A stretch of 64,000 bases of DNA from Citrobacter enshiensis. GTDB lineage: Bacteria; Pseudomonadota; Gammaproteobacteria; Enterobacterales; Enterobacteriaceae. Below, in pieces: positions 13,474 to 25,008 of this stretch. The position numbers and the translations under genes were made by a program. The notes beneath the pieces are model-generated. The model worked only from the letters and a program-made list of their open reading frames with translations. It did not search any database and was not told the DNA's origin. Where the stretch lies: the NCBI RefSeq assembly GCF_029338175.1, contig NZ_CP119862.1, forward strand, positions 4,558,839 through 4,622,838, in the 5' to 3' direction. Numbering within the stretch: position 1 is the stretch's first letter; each line of letters starts with the position of its first letter.

Positions 13474-14882
13474 CCTTGTCTGTCCTGTTCTCTCGCTTTC
13501 ATCGGTAGATAAAGAGTAAAGACGGCGCCTTTACCTGGAACGCTTGTCGCCTGAATGGTTCCGCCATGCTGCTCAACGATGTTCTGTACCACCGCTAATC
13601 CAAGCCCGGTACCGTCGGCTTTGGTCGTAAAGTAAGGCGTAAATATCGCATCCAGGTCTTCTGCCGCAATCCCTTTTCCACTGTCGGTGACCACAATTTT
13701 AACGCGATCGCCTCCGCATTCGCCCACCTCGACCGTAATGACGCCCTGATGACCAATAGCATGAATCGCGTTCAGATAGAGGTTCAGTAATACCTGCGTT
13801 AGCCGGTCAGGATCGGCCTGAATAGCAGGCAGCGACACATTGGCGGTAAACTGCAGCTGAATCGCCCTGCTCCGCGCATCCTGGCTGACCAGCTGTAACG
13901 AGTGGGTGATGATGTCATTGAGATCCACCGACTGCAGTGTCAGATGCGTGGGCCTCACCAGTTCTAGCAGTTCGCTCACCACCCGATTTAGCCGATCGGC
14001 CTCTTTTGCCATCACCTGCGCCAACTCATAGGATTCGCCACCCGCAGGTGAGCGCTCGGCAAAATACTTCGCCAGCCCTTTGATGGAAGAGAGCGGGTTG
14101 CGAATTTCATGCGCCACCCCCGCCGCCAGATGCCCGAGCGCCACCAGCTTCTCTTTGCGTTTCATCTCGTCCTGCAACAGCTGACGAGAACGCAAGTAGC
14201 GACGATATAAGAAATAAGAGAGCATTGTTGCCAGCAATACACCTGCCAGCGCAGAAAGAACAATTACCGTATTGCGCCACTCTCTTGCCTGAGTCGCGAC
14301 CAGATCGCTGGCGTCGAACGCAATAAAAATGGTCTGCGGTGCAGATGCCGCTTGCCCGCCACTCTCCTCACAACGTGGCTGACTACGCATGCCATGCCGT
14401 TTTGACGCAAACATGGGCTGGAACTGACGATAAATTTCCAGCGCCGGTGTGGGTTCTCCGCCATTCTGATGAATGGCGATCGGCCGCGAGCTTTCCTCAT
14501 CGCCGGGATTTAACTGGCGCATTTCGTCCGCAGAGTAGAGTGATTTTCCGACGCGGCCAGGGTCGCTGTGGGTCACGATAATGCCCTGCGCATCGGTGAT
14601 GGCAAACCACAGCACGCCCGGTTGTCCGGCCATTTCCTCCAGCAGGGTCTGCTGCTGAGCATGGTGCATACGCATTCCCATCCCCACCCGAGAGCCAGAT
14701 TCCAGCGCACGGATCAGCACGCTGCCTTTTTCCAGCAGCGTTTGTCGCGCAGCATCACTCTCACGTCCGTAATCCCGTAGGGTCATGACGGAAAAAAAAC
14801 CAACCAGGACGAGAATAGCCGCAGGAAGAACGCCGCTCAGCCATCTCGCCACCGTATCCTTATGTTGCCGCATATCACGCAT
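13470..14882 (-). CDS. zraS: membrane sensor histidine kinase ZraS
   Basis: Sensor kinase of 470 residues. One membrane segment lies at about 18-36 and a second near 198-220; between them is a periplasmic sensing domain. The H-box GVAHEIRNPLSS places the phosphorylated histidine at about His258. The ATP-binding domain with GTGLGLAVV near 427-435 closes the protein. In E. coli ZraS responds to zinc and is modulated by ZraP. Cotranscribed with zraR from the sigma-54 promoter at 14918-14933. The first part of the periplasmic domain diverges from E. coli more than the kinase core. A second in-frame ATG lies three codons after the chosen start. Confidence 0.96.
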   Translation of the reverse strand: MRDMRQHKDTVARWLSGVLPAAILVLVGFFSVMTLRDYGRESDAARQTLLEKGSVLIRALESGSRVGMGMRMHHAQQQTLLEEMAGQPGVLWFAITDAQGIIVTHSDPGRVGKSLYSADEMRQLNPGDEESSRPIAIHQNGGEPTPALEIYRQFQPMFASKRHGMRSQPRCEESGGQAASAPQTIFIAFDASDLVATQAREWRNTVIVLSALAGVLLATMLSYFLYRRYLRSRQLLQDEMKRKEKLVALGHLAAGVAHEIRNPLSSIKGLAKYFAERSPAGGESYELAQVMAKEADRLNRVVSELLELVRPTHLTLQSVDLNDIITHSLQLVSQDARSRAIQLQFTANVSLPAIQADPDRLTQVLLNLYLNAIHAIGHQGVITVEVGECGGDRVKIVVTDSGKGIAAEDLDAIFTPYFTTKADGTGLGLAVVQNIVEQHGGTIQATSVPGKGAVFTLYLPMKAREQDRQG

Positions 14883-14917
14883 ACGCTCTCTCTATTGCCA
14901 GATCCACTCCTTGTTCC

Positions 14918-14933
14918 AGCAGAAATCATGCCA
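14918..14933 (-). promoter_or_regulatory. sigma-54 promoter of zraSR
   Basis: Minus strand TGGCATGATTTCTGCT: GG and GC are separated by exactly 10 bases, as required for -24/-12 elements. It points toward zraS, 36 bases upstream of its start. Confidence 0.8.
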
Positions 14934-14983
14934 CTTTTCGCTCCCTGTAACCCTGTCTTTCGACACAAACTGCTGATGCCACT

Positions 14984-15029
14984 GAGTAAAAATGACCCGC
15001 ATCGAAAAACCGGCGAGTCATTTTTACTC
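14984..15029. promoter_or_regulatory. ZraR binding sites (inverted repeat)
   Basis: GAGTAAAAATGAC at 14984-14996 is repeated inverted as GTCATTTTTACTC at 15017-15029. The pair lies midway between the two divergent sigma-54 promoters, the expected place for an enhancer shared by zraSR and zraP. ZraR binding is inferred from position and from the E. coli system. Confidence 0.75.
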
Positions 15030-15082
15030 GCGTTAACCGCTCAACGGCTCACATTTCTCCCGCAGACTGGGGATGTCTCACC

Positions 15083-15098
15083 TGGCATGAAAGATGCA
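15083..15098 (+). promoter_or_regulatory. sigma-54 promoter of zraP
   Basis: TGGCATGAAAGATGCA has GG and GC 10 bases apart, a -24/-12 promoter directed at zraP, 36 bases upstream of its ATG. Confidence 0.82.
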
Positions 15099-15133
15099 AA
15101 AGGGAAGGAAGTTAATCAACAAGAGGACAAAAT

Positions 15134-15577
15134 ATGAAACGGAATAACACGACTGGTCTGGCGCTGATCGCACTCTCCCTGATGGTTCTGGGCTCCAGCC
15201 CAGCCATAGCCCGAAATCACTGGGGGAATGGCGACGGTGAGATGTGGCAACAAAATGTCAGCGCGCTCACAGCGGAACAGCAAACCGCCGCCCAGAAAAT
15301 CGATAATGATTACGACTCACAGACCCGTTCGTTACGTCAGCAATTAACGTCCAAACAGTATGAGTACAATGCGTTATTAACCGCCAGCTCACCCGATAGC
15401 GCGAAAATTAGCGCCGTGGCGAAAGAGATGACCTCTTTGCGTCAGTCGCTGAATGATCAACAGGTGAAACGCGATATTGCGATGGTGGAGGCAGGCGTGC
15501 CGCGTGGTACAGGAATGGGTTGCGGCGGTGGTGGATATCATCGGGGTGGCGGCCATATGGGGATAGGCCACTGGTAA
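15134..15577 (+). CDS. zraP: periplasmic zinc-binding chaperone ZraP
   Basis: A 147-residue secreted protein. A signal peptide is visible: positively charged start KRNN, hydrophobic core, cleavage near SSPAIA-R at about residue 27. The mature part has a CpxP/Spy-like helical region (QTAAQKIDNDYDSQTRSLRQ) and a Gly/His-rich tail (GYHRGGGHMGIGHW) with a Cys at about 131, fitting zinc binding. In E. coli and Salmonella ZraP is a zinc-dependent periplasmic chaperone that also represses the ZraSR system. Transcribed divergently from zraSR by a sigma-54 promoter. Confidence 0.95.
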   Translation: MKRNNTTGLALIALSLMVLGSSPAIARNHWGNGDGEMWQQNVSALTAEQQTAAQKIDNDYDSQTRSLRQQLTSKQYEYNALLTASSPDSAKISAVAKEMTSLRQSLNDQQVKRDIAMVEAGVPRGTGMGCGGGGYHRGGGHMGIGHW

Positions 15578-15588
15578 ACCCCGATGTA

Positions 15589-16281
15589 TCAGAAACTTTT
15601 CTCTTTTGGCTGCCAGCGACAGAAGTCTTCATTCGCCACCAGTAGCAACTGAGAACCTGCAGGCGCCTCCAGCCATGCCACGCTCACCTCAACCGACGAG
15701 CGGCTCTGGCGGCGCTCAATATGGCTGATTGCCCACGCGTCTAAATCGGGCTTCAGCGTTTCGCCTTCGCAGGTGGTGATGGTCTGATTGGCGTGCCAGC
15801 GTCCCTGGCGTAAAACCACCCGCCCCTGACGCAACGCGTCGCTGGTCTGGCGGATTTGATCGGCGCGATAGCGGTATAACGCAATTTGATCGCTGGAAAG
15901 CTGCTGTTTTTGCCCGCCAACCTCACGCTGCATAAAGCTCAGTTCACCACGATCGTCGAAACGGGTGCGGATATGCTCTGCCGGTTTGCCGTAAACGTTG
16001 AATTCAATCAGAGAGAGCGTATCGCCCTGCCAGCGATATTCAGCCGTGGTCGTCTCGCCGCCACGCCATGGGCTAAAGACGGAAAGCAGATGGACATCAC
16101 CACCGGAATCTTTACGCCAGATACGCACCGCCCCCTGATCGTCCGCGTAACCGCTGGCCGTAAAGGGGGGAAGCGCAGAGTTATGACTGCACGCGGTCAG
16201 CAATAGCGCGCCTGCCAGCGTCAGCGTACGACGCCAGACAGACAAAAGGGGCGAACCCGCCCCTTCGCTAAAACTGTTCAC
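15589..16281 (-). CDS. yjaH: DUF1481 lipoprotein YjaH
   Basis: About 230 residues. A signal sequence ends in a lipobox (ALLLTAC), so the mature protein should be lipid-anchored at Cys30 or so. It matches E. coli YjaH throughout; function unknown. The start is uncertain: the reading frame offers GTG at 16287 and GTG at 16281. The second gives MNSFSEG, which aligns with the E. coli N-terminus, so I use it. No clear ribosome binding site is seen. It lies a few bases after hupA and is probably cotranscribed with it. Confidence 0.88.
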   Translation of the reverse strand: MNSFSEGAGSPLLSVWRRTLTLAGALLLTACSHNSALPPFTASGYADDQGAVRIWRKDSGGDVHLLSVFSPWRGGETTTAEYRWQGDTLSLIEFNVYGKPAEHIRTRFDDRGELSFMQREVGGQKQQLSSDQIALYRYRADQIRQTSDALRQGRVVLRQGRWHANQTITTCEGETLKPDLDAWAISHIERRQSRSSVEVSVAWLEAPAGSQLLLVANEDFCRWQPKEKSF

Positions 16282-16292
16282 TGCCACGCGAA

Positions 16293-16565
16293 TTACTTAA
16301 CTGCGTCTTTCAGTGCTTTGCCAGAAACAAATGCCGGCACGTTAGCTGCGGCGATTTTGATTTCTTTACCGGTCTGCGGGTTGCGGCCAGTGCGCTCAGC
16401 GCGGTGGTTCACTTTGAAGGTACCGAAACCAACCAGTTGTACAGCATCGCCTTCTTTCAGAGACTCAGTAATAGCAGCCAGAGTGGATTCCAGAGCAGCT
16501 TTAGCCTGGGTTTTGGACAGTTCTGCTTTGTCTGCAATTACATCAATCAGTTGAGTCTTGTTCAT
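16293..16565 (-). CDS. hupA: DNA-binding protein HU subunit alpha
   Basis: HU-alpha of 90 residues, the standard length; a nucleoid protein that bends DNA as homodimer or heterodimer with HupB. The DNA-binding arm sequence [12 protein letters not shown] lies at about residues 60-71. Start [11 protein letters not shown] is preceded by AAGGAT. In E. coli it follows yjaG and precedes yjaH, as here. Upstream (16668-16698) is a G/C-only inverted repeat of unknown role. Confidence 0.99.
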   Translation of the reverse strand: MNKTQLIDVIADKAELSKTQAKAALESTLAAITESLKEGDAVQLVGFGTFKVNHRAERTGRNPQTGKEIKIAAANVPAFVSGKALKDAVK

Positions 16566-16667
16566 AAGTTATCCTTACAATGTGTTTATCGCTTGCTAAG
16601 CATCGAGTGCGACGAAAATGCCAGAAAAGCACTCTCCTGCATACACGCACCGATAGCCACTTTTTTT

Positions 16668-16698
16668 CGCCCCCCAAATGTAGACCAGACGGGGGGCG
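16668..16698. repeat. GC-only inverted repeat upstream of hupA
   Basis: CGCCCCCC at 16668-16675 and GGGGGGCG at 16691-16698 can form an 8-bp stem with a 15-base loop, next to a T run on the + side only. It is between yjaG and hupA. On the strand of these genes the stem is followed by A residues, so it does not look like a yjaG terminator. Confidence 0.5.
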
Positions 16699-16751
16699 GA
16701 AGGGAAGCCTTCAGGCATGACAAATCAGGCGTTAAATCACGTTTTCTGGTC

Positions 16752-17342
16752 TCATTGCTGAAAATTTATACCGATGTTGCTCTCGCCGGACTCGCGCAGG
16801 TCTGCGCGTAACCCTTTTATCAGCTCAATATCGCGTTCTTCGCAATCGGCCAAAAGTCGGAATATTTCCCACTGAATGTCCCATTCTTGCTCAACCGCAG
16901 GGTTCTCTTTGAGCTCCTCATCGGTCATTTCTCGCCCGGCCTGGGTCATTTCCAGCATGGCAACGGTGGTAATAGACGTCTTACTGACTTCAATTGCGTG
17001 TTCCAGCGTTTCGCCGCTCAGACGCGAGTGCATCAATTCACTTAATGCCACGCAGGCATCAATCGCGGGATAAACGCCGTACAGATCGTAATCATCTGCC
17101 GACGGAATGGCCTCTTCAAACTTTTCCAGCTGGCTGTCGAAATTGATTTTCGCATCTTTGACCGTCAGCACTTCCCAAATCAAATCCAGAATTCGGCGGT
17201 AAATCTGCCCATCGCCAAATTCAGTCTGCTGACAGAACATGGCGTAGTTGGGGTACATGCGTTCGCACAAACAGGCCATAAAAGTGACATGTTGCCAGCT
17301 TTCCAGCTTCTCAAGGCGCAGATGAATCGGGTTTTGTAACAT
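16752..17342 (-). CDS. yjaG: DUF416 protein YjaG
   Basis: A 196-residue soluble acidic protein matching E. coli YjaG (DUF416). No catalytic motif or membrane segment is evident, and its function is unknown. The stop lies 186 bases before the hupA start, and nfi ends 42 bases upstream of its start, so it may be part of a hemE-nfi-yjaG run. Confidence 0.92.
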   Translation of the reverse strand: MLQNPIHLRLEKLESWQHVTFMACLCERMYPNYAMFCQQTEFGDGQIYRRILDLIWEVLTVKDAKINFDSQLEKFEEAIPSADDYDLYGVYPAIDACVALSELMHSRLSGETLEHAIEVSKTSITTVAMLEMTQAGREMTDEELKENPAVEQEWDIQWEIFRLLADCEERDIELIKGLRADLRESGESNIGINFQQ

Positions 17343-17384
17343 GATGAGATCTCGAAAACGATAATTAGCGGAAGTGTACCTGAA

Positions 17385-18056
17385 TCAAGGCTGAATTTCT
17401 TGCCAACGCGCAAATGCCGGACGGTCCGACGCCACAGCGTCTGCCCAACGCGTAGGCTCAGGTAAGCGATACCCTTTCGTACAGCGTTGTACCCATGCCA
17501 GGGCGCTGTCCAGCCCAACCCGATGCCCGGTAGAAACAAACAGCGGATTGCAGCGCGCTTTGCTACGCCAGACCCATGCCAGTTGCTCGCCCTTATCCAT
17601 TAACGGCGCCAGAGCACCGGGTTCGGCAGAGAGAGGGTCAAATTTGCCGCACAGCCGTTTTTTCGCCACGCCGATGGTCGGCACATCCACCAGCAGCCCA
17701 AAATGGCTGGCAACGCCGAGGCGACGCGGATGAGAAATACCGTGACCATCGACAAACACTAAATCAGGCTTTTGCGAGAGTTGTTCCCACGCGGCCAGCA
17801 GCGCGGGATATTCACGAAAGGAGAGAAAACCAGGAATATACGGCATGGTGGTGGCGATACGCGCCACCTTGTACTCCACCAGTTCAAGCGAAGGATACTT
17901 CAACAGCACCATTGCGGCTCGCGTCACTTCACCGCCCTGCTCAAACCCAACATCAGCGCCTGCGATCAGATCCGGGGGATCGTTATCCAGACGATCTTCG
18001 CGGGAAACCGATGCAGCCAGTTCACATTGTTGAGCGCGTAGCGACGCGAGATCCAT
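17385..18056 (-). CDS. nfi: endonuclease V (deoxyinosine 3'-endonuclease)
   Basis: Endonuclease V nicks DNA one nucleotide 3' of deoxyinosine to start repair of adenine deamination. 223 residues. The three acidic metal ligands are visible: Asp35 in AGADVGFE, Glu82 in SFREYP, and Asp103 in FVDGHG. The PYIPG wedge motif that senses the damaged base is at 72-76. It begins 9 bases downstream of the hemE stop, so the two are cotranscribed. Confidence 0.98.
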   Translation of the reverse strand: MDLASLRAQQCELAASVSREDRLDNDPPDLIAGADVGFEQGGEVTRAAMVLLKYPSLELVEYKVARIATTMPYIPGFLSFREYPALLAAWEQLSQKPDLVFVDGHGISHPRRLGVASHFGLLVDVPTIGVAKKRLCGKFDPLSAEPGALAPLMDKGEQLAWVWRSKARCNPLFVSTGHRVGLDSALAWVQRCTKGYRLPEPTRWADAVASDRPAFARWQEIQP

Positions 18057-18065
18057 GCCGATCCC

Positions 18066-19130
18066 TTACTGGTGATACTGCGCTGAAATCCGGTGTACTG
18101 CCTCCACAAAGGTGCCAGCATGTTCTGGCGGCACATCCTGGTGAATGCCGTGCCCGAGGTTAAAGACGTGGCCTTCACCCTGGCCGAATCCCGCCAGAAT
18201 CGTCGCGACTTCTTCTTCAATACGCGCCGCAGGGGCATACAGCATGGAGGGGTCCATATTCCCCTGCAGCGCCACTTTGTGTCCTATGCGACGACGCGCA
18301 TCGGCAATGTCTGTGGTCCAGTCGAGCCCCAGCGCATCACAGCCCGTTTCCGCCATCGCTTCCAGCCATTGGCCGCCGCCTTTGGTAAACAGCGTGACCG
18401 GCACACGACGCCCTTCATTCTCACGCAGGAGACCATCGACAATTTTATGCATGTAATAAAGTGAGAACTGCTGATAATCGCGCCCGGTCAGCACGCCGCC
18501 CCAGGTATCGAAAATCATCACCGACTGCGCGCCCGCTTTGATCTGCGCATTGAGATACAGCGTGACGCTTTTCGCCAGTTTATCGAGCAGTAAATGGAGC
18601 GCTTGCGGGTCTGCATACATCATCTTTTTAATGACGGTAAAGGCTTTGCTGCTACCGCCTTCCACCATGTATGTCGCCAGCGTCCATGGACTGCCGGAAA
18701 AACCAATCAACGGGACTTCGCCTTTCAGTTCGCGACGAATAGTACGTACCGCATTCATCACGTAGCCCAGTTCATCTTCGGGATCAGGGATTGGCAGTTT
18801 ATCGACGTCGGCTTTGCAGGTCACCGGCGCGGTAAAGCGCGGGCCTTCTCCGGCTTCAAAGTAAAGCCCCAGGCCCATCGCATCCGGAATGGTCAGGATG
18901 TCCGAAAAGAGGATCGCCGCATCAAGCGGGTAACGGCGCAGCGGCTGGAGGGTGACTTCGCACGCCAGCTCGGCATTTTTGCACAGTGACATAAAATCGC
19001 CCGCTTGTGCACGGGTGGCTTTATACTCCGGGAGATAACGGCCTGCCTGCCGCATCATCCATACAGGGGTGATATCAACGGGCTGGCGCAGCAGCGCACG
19101 CAGGTAACGATCGTTTTTCAGTTCGGTCAT
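18066..19130 (-). CDS. hemE: uroporphyrinogen decarboxylase
   Basis: Cytoplasmic enzyme converting uroporphyrinogen III to coproporphyrinogen III in heme synthesis. 354 residues, normal length. The signature [10 protein letters not shown] lies at 27-36, with the active-site Arg residues, and [13 protein letters not shown] near 145-157. Located between nudC (upstream, 39-base gap) and nfi (downstream). Confidence 0.99.
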   Translation of the reverse strand: MTELKNDRYLRALLRQPVDITPVWMMRQAGRYLPEYKATRAQAGDFMSLCKNAELACEVTLQPLRRYPLDAAILFSDILTIPDAMGLGLYFEAGEGPRFTAPVTCKADVDKLPIPDPEDELGYVMNAVRTIRRELKGEVPLIGFSGSPWTLATYMVEGGSSKAFTVIKKMMYADPQALHLLLDKLAKSVTLYLNAQIKAGAQSVMIFDTWGGVLTGRDYQQFSLYYMHKIVDGLLRENEGRRVPVTLFTKGGGQWLEAMAETGCDALGLDWTTDIADARRRIGHKVALQGNMDPSMLYAPAARIEEEVATILAGFGQGEGHVFNLGHGIHQDVPPEHAGTFVEAVHRISAQYHQ

Positions 19131-19169
19131 TTTTACATTCCTTTAGCGTTATGCGCCCAGTGTATCATG

Positions 19170-19943
19170 TCACTCGTACTCTGCCCGACACATTGCCACC
19201 GTATCTTCGATCAACCGACGTGCGACAGTGCCCGGCGGCGGCAGTAACGGAAGATCGTCATAACGGTACCAACCCGCGTCCAGTAACTCCTTCGGATCGA
19301 TCACAATCTCCCCGCTGTCGTACTCCGCCATAAACGCCGTCATGAGCGACATCGGGAAGGGCCACGGCTGAGACGTGACATAGCGCAGGTTCTTCACTTT
19401 AATACGGCTTTCTTCCATGACTTCACGCGCCACCGCTTGTTCCAGGGTTTCCCCCACTTCAACAAATCCGGCCAGCACCGTATGCACACCATTGCGATGG
19501 CGGGTATGTTGGGCGAGCAAAAGGGTGTCATCCCGGCGAATAGCCACAATAATACAAGGGGCTATTTGAGGGTAATAGCGTTCGCGGCAATGGCTGCACA
19601 ACATGGCCCATTCGGTTTTACTCGGGTACATCGAATGACCGCAGTAGCCACAGAATTTATGCGAACGGTAAAACTCCGCCAGTTGCACGCCGCGCCCGGC
19701 CAGTTGAAACAGGCCGACATCCTGATCGATAACCTGCCGTACGGATCCCATATCATGGCGGCGATGCTGCTGTACCAACCAGACGGGTTCGCCTTCCCAC
19801 TCCCCGATCTGGAGTGCGCGCTGCCCCGTCAGATCAAAACTTGCCGCTTCGCCATGTGGCAGCTCTCCGCGAGGTAGCCATATTTTTTGCTCATGACTGA
19901 CAATCCACCAGCCGCTGTCTAATTTTTCAATTATACGATCCAT
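19170..19943 (-). CDS. nudC: NADH pyrophosphatase / RNA deNADding Nudix hydrolase
   Basis: NudC cleaves NADH and, in E. coli, removes the NAD cap from RNA. 257 residues. The zinc ribbon uses Cys98, Cys101, Cys116 and Cys119. The Nudix box starts at GFVEVGET (159-166) and ends in REVMEES (173-179). The family-specific SQPWPFPMS follows. Divergent from rsd; upstream of hemE. Confidence 0.98.
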   Translation of the reverse strand: MDRIIEKLDSGWWIVSHEQKIWLPRGELPHGEAASFDLTGQRALQIGEWEGEPVWLVQQHRRHDMGSVRQVIDQDVGLFQLAGRGVQLAEFYRSHKFCGYCGHSMYPSKTEWAMLCSHCRERYYPQIAPCIIVAIRRDDTLLLAQHTRHRNGVHTVLAGFVEVGETLEQAVAREVMEESRIKVKNLRYVTSQPWPFPMSLMTAFMAEYDSGEIVIDPKELLDAGWYRYDDLPLLPPPGTVARRLIEDTVAMCRAEYE

Positions 19944-20040
19944 ATCTCTTGCGCTACCTTTGCTTCACAGGCATGTTGTTTACATTATTTTTACATTTTT
20001 GAGTGAGCAGTTTTTTGAATCTAAACTTGCGGAGTCAATC

Positions 20041-20529
20041 ATGTTAAACCAGCTGGATAACCTGACAGAACACGTCAGAGGAAGTAATAAACTGGTTGAT
20101 CGCTGGCTACATGTACGTAAGCATCTGCTCGTGGCTTACTACAATCTGGTTGGCATTAAGCCTGGCAAAGAATCGTATATGCGCTTAAACGAAAAAGCGC
20201 TGGATGATTTTTGTCAAAGCCTGGTCGATTACCTTTCCGCCGGACACTTCAGTATTTATGAACGTATTCTCCATAAATTGGAAGGTAACGGGCAGCTTTT
20301 AAACGCAACGAAAATCTGGCCATTGCTGGAAGCCAATACCCAATGCATTATGGATTACTACGACTCCAGCCTGGAAATGGCCATCGATCATGATAACTAC
20401 CTTGAATTTCAAAAGGTTTTATCAGATATCGGCGAAGCGCTGGAATCCCGATTTATCCTTGAAGATAAGCTAATTATGCTGGTCTTTGACGCGATGCACG
20501 ACAGCGCCAGGGATAAACGTCCTGCTTGA
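20041..20529 (+). CDS. rsd: regulator of sigma D, anti-sigma-70 factor
   Basis: Rsd binds RpoD in stationary phase and frees core polymerase for RpoS; it also stimulates SpoT hydrolase in E. coli. From the ATG at 20041 the protein has 162 residues (E. coli 158) and starts MLNQLDNLTE as in E. coli. The frame extends 27 codons further upstream but those residues are not conserved. The chosen start has GGAG eight bases before it. It is all-helical with no extra domain. The C-terminal tail is slightly longer than in E. coli. Confidence 0.96.
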   Translation: MLNQLDNLTEHVRGSNKLVDRWLHVRKHLLVAYYNLVGIKPGKESYMRLNEKALDDFCQSLVDYLSAGHFSIYERILHKLEGNGQLLNATKIWPLLEANTQCIMDYYDSSLEMAIDHDNYLEFQKVLSDIGEALESRFILEDKLIMLVFDAMHDSARDKRPA

Positions 20530-20562
20530 GTTCGACGCTATTAACGCGTAACTTACTTTTAT

Positions 20563-20587
20563 CGCCCCCTTTAGCGGGGGTTATTTC
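20563..20587 (+). terminator. probable rsd terminator
   Basis: GCCCCCT, loop, AGCGGGGG followed by TTATTTCTT. A short G/C stem with a modest T-rich tail, 34 bases after the rsd stop and just before the TPP riboswitch. Confidence 0.55.
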
Positions 20588-20684
20588 TTGTCGGAGTGCC
20601 CAGTGTGAAAGCACGGGCTGAGACCGTTAATTCGGGATCCGCGGAACCTGATCAGGTTAAAACCTGCGAAGGGAACAAGAGTCA
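20588..20684 (+). promoter_or_regulatory. TPP riboswitch (THI element) of the thi operon
   Basis: The THI-box sequence elements are in order: GTCGGAGTGCC, GGGCTGAGA at 20615-20623, and CGCGGAACCTGATCAGG followed by CCTGCGAAGGGAACAAG ending near 20680. It is located 90-190 bases upstream of thiC. In enterobacteria this aptamer closes the ribosome binding site or terminates transcription when thiamine pyrophosphate is bound. Confidence 0.95.
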
Positions 20685-20770
20685 ATCTGCTATTGCATCG
20701 CCATTGCGGCGATCGTCTCTCTTGCTTCATCCGTCGTCTGACAAGCCATGTCCTTACTTTTTTGGAATGA

Positions 20771-22668
<1,898 letters not shown>

Positions 22669-22669
<1 letters not shown>

Positions 22670-23304
22670 TGTACCAGCCTGATTTCCCAACTGTCCCTTT
22701 CCGTCTCGGACTTTATCCGGTGGTGGACAGCGTACTCTGGATTGAACGCCTGCTGGAGGCGGGCGTGCGCACGATTCAACTGCGGATTAAAGATAAGCGC
22801 GATGAAGACGTCGAAGCGGACGTTATCGCCGCGATTACGCTGGGGCGTCGTTTTGACGCCCGGTTGTTCATCAACGACTACTGGCGACTGGCGATCAAGC
22901 ACAACGCGTACGGTGTCCATCTGGGTCAGGAAGATCTCGAAACCACCGATCTGAAGGCGATTCAGGCGGCAGGGCTGCGCCTTGGCGTCTCGACCCATGA
23001 TGATATGGAAATTGACGTGGCGCTGGCCGCGCGTCCTTCGTATATCGCGCTGGGGCATGTCTTCCCAACACAAACCAAACAGATGCCCTCCGCCCCGCAA
23101 GGGCTGGAACAGCTGGCACGCCATATTGAACGTCTGGCTGATTATCCTGCCGTCGCCATCGGCGGGATTAGCCTTGAGCGCGCGCCTGCGGTACTGGCTA
23201 CCGGTGTCGGCAGTATTGCCGTCGTCAGCGCGATTACGCAGGCAGCAGACTGGCGTGCTGCCACCGCGCAGTTGCTGGAGATCGCAGGAGCTGGCGATGA
23301 ATGA
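22669..23304 (+). CDS. thiE: thiamine-phosphate synthase
   Basis: ThiE joins HMP-PP and thiazole phosphate to thiamine phosphate. 211 residues, a TIM-barrel. Substrate-binding segments are recognisable: FINDYW near 67-72, GVHLGQEDL near 83-91, and the GHVFPTQTK loop near 128-136. It overlaps thiC by one base and thiF by eight, so it is translated in a coupled operon. Confidence 0.98.
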
Positions 23305-24052
23305 TCGTGACTTTATGCGCTACAGCCGCCAGATCATGCTTGGCGATATCGCGATTGAAGGGCAGCAAAAGCTGCTCGCAAGCCACGCGCTGGTCATCGG
23401 TTTAGGCGGATTAGGCTCGCCCGCCGCGCTCTATCTTGCGGGTGCGGGCATCGGCACGTTGGTTCTGGCTGACGATGACGATGTGCATCTGAGCAACCTG
23501 CAACGGCAAATCCTCTTCACCACCGATGATATCGCCCGCCCAAAATCGCACGTCACGAAGCAGAGGCTGGCGCGCCTCAACCCGGATATTGAACTGGTGG
23601 CGTTACAGCAACGGCTCACCGGCGATGCGCTTCGACACGCGGTAGCAAATGCTGATGTGGTGCTGGATTGTACCGATAACATGGCCACCCGCCAGCAGAT
23701 CAACGCCGCCTGCGTCGCGCTCAATACTCCACTGATTACCGCCAGCGCCGTTGGTTTTGGCGGTCAATTGATGGTTCTGACACCCCCCTGGGAGCAGGGT
23801 TGTTATCGCTGCCTGTGGCCGGACGACGAAGAACCGGAACGCAACTGCCGTACCGCAGGCATCGTTGGGCCAGTGGTCGGCGTGATGGGCACATTGCAGG
23901 CGCTGGAGGCCATTAAACTCCTGAACGGCATGGAAACGCTCACGGGTAAACTGCGTCTGTTTGACGCCAAAACCAGCCAGTGGCGCAGCCTGGCGTTACG
24001 ACGCGCCAGCGGCTGCCCGGTATGCGGAGGGCAACATGCAGATTCAGTTTAA
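23297..24052 (+). CDS. thiF: ThiS adenylyltransferase
   Basis: ThiF adenylates the C-terminal glycine of ThiS before sulfur transfer in thiazole synthesis; it is related to E1 ubiquitin-activating enzymes. From the ATG at 23297 it has 251 residues, as in E. coli ([12 protein letters not shown]). The frame is open much further upstream but that region is thiE. The nucleotide loop [10 protein letters not shown] lies near 36-45. Zinc cysteines occur as CYRC and CPVC, and the ThiS-linking Cys is in ERNCRTAG. Confidence 0.98.
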   Translation: MNDRDFMRYSRQIMLGDIAIEGQQKLLASHALVIGLGGLGSPAALYLAGAGIGTLVLADDDDVHLSNLQRQILFTTDDIARPKSHVTKQRLARLNPDIELVALQQRLTGDALRHAVANADVVLDCTDNMATRQQINAACVALNTPLITASAVGFGGQLMVLTPPWEQGCYRCLWPDDEEPERNCRTAGIVGPVVGVMGTLQALEAIKLLNGMETLTGKLRLFDAKTSQWRSLALRRASGCPVCGGQHADSV

Positions 24053-24236
24053 TGATCAGCCGATGCAGTGCGCCGGGGGAATGTCTGTTACCGACCTGCT
24101 GAATCAGCTCGACCAACTCAAGCCTGGTGCCGCGCTGGCGCTGAATCAACAGATCCTGCCGCGCGAACAGTGGGAACAGCAAATCGTGCAGGACGGTGAT
24201 CAGATCCTGCTTTTTCAGGTTATTGCCGGGGGCTGA
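24036..24236 (+). CDS. thiS: sulfur carrier protein ThiS
   Basis: A 66-residue ubiquitin-like carrier ending in the required Gly-Gly, which receives sulfur as a thiocarboxylate. The start at 24036 (MQIQFNDQ) matches E. coli and overlaps thiF by 17 bases. An upstream in-frame start would lie inside thiF and is not conserved. Confidence 0.97.
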   Translation: MQIQFNDQPMQCAGGMSVTDLLNQLDQLKPGAALALNQQILPREQWEQQIVQDGDQILLFQVIAGG

Positions 24237-24237
24237 T

Positions 24238-25008
24238 ATGTTACGTATTGCAGATAAAACGTTCGACTCACATCTGTTCACGGGGACCGGGAAATTCGCC
24301 TCTTCATCCTTAATGGCAGAGGCGATTCGTGCCTCCGGCAGCGAGCTTGTGACGCTGGCGATGAAGCGCGTTGACTTGCGTCAGCACAACGACGCTATTC
24401 TGGCACCGCTCATCGAAGCGGGCGTCACGCTGTTGCCCAATACCTCTGGCGCCAAAACGGCGGAAGAGGCCATCTTTGCCGCGCAATTAGCGCGGGAAGC
24501 GCTGGGCACTCACTGGCTGAAACTGGAAATTCACCCCGACGCGCGCTGGTTGCTACCAGACCCGATAGAAACACTGAAAGCCGCCGAGGCGCTGGTCAAG
24601 CAAGGTTTTGTGGTGTTGCCCTACTGCGGGGCCGACCCGGTGCTGTGCAAACGTCTTGAAGAGGTCGGCTGTGCCGCCGTGATGCCACTCGGTGCGCCGA
24701 TTGGTTCAAATCAGGGGCTGGAAACCCGCGCCATGCTGGAGATTATTATCCAGCAGTCAACCGTGCCGGTCGTCGTCGATGCGGGGATCGGTGTCCCTAG
24801 CCACGCCACACAGGCCCTGGAATTGGGTGCCGACGCCGTGCTGGTGAACACGGCGATTGCGGTGGCTGACGATCCGGTGATGATGGCGAAGGCCTTCCGT
24901 TTGGCGGTGGAAGCGGGCATTCTGGCGCGTCAGGCCGTACCGGGAAGACGTAGCGCACATGCTCACCCCACCAGCCCGTTAACCGGATTCCTGGAGACAT
25001 CGGCATGA
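24238..25008 (+). CDS. thiG: thiazole synthase
   Basis: ThiG builds the thiazole phosphate ring from DXP, dehydroglycine and ThiS thiocarboxylate. 256 residues, starting [10 protein letters not shown] one base after thiS ends. The Schiff-base lysine is Lys95 in [10 protein letters not shown]. Works in a complex with ThiH, encoded next with a four-base overlap. Confidence 0.98.
   Translation: MLRIADKTFDSHLFTGTGKFASSSLMAEAIRASGSELVTLAMKRVDLRQHNDAILAPLIEAGVTLLPNTSGAKTAEEAIFAAQLAREALGTHWLKLEIHPDARWLLPDPIETLKAAEALVKQGFVVLPYCGADPVLCKRLEEVGCAAVMPLGAPIGSNQGLETRAMLEIIIQQSTVPVVVDAGIGVPSHATQALELGADAVLVNTAIAVADDPVMMAKAFRLAVEAGILARQAVPGRRSAHAHPTSPLTGFLETSA

Noticed and set aside
22982..23296. Upstream extension of the thiF frame
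   Set aside because: This stretch is thiE in another frame; thiF homology begins at 23297.
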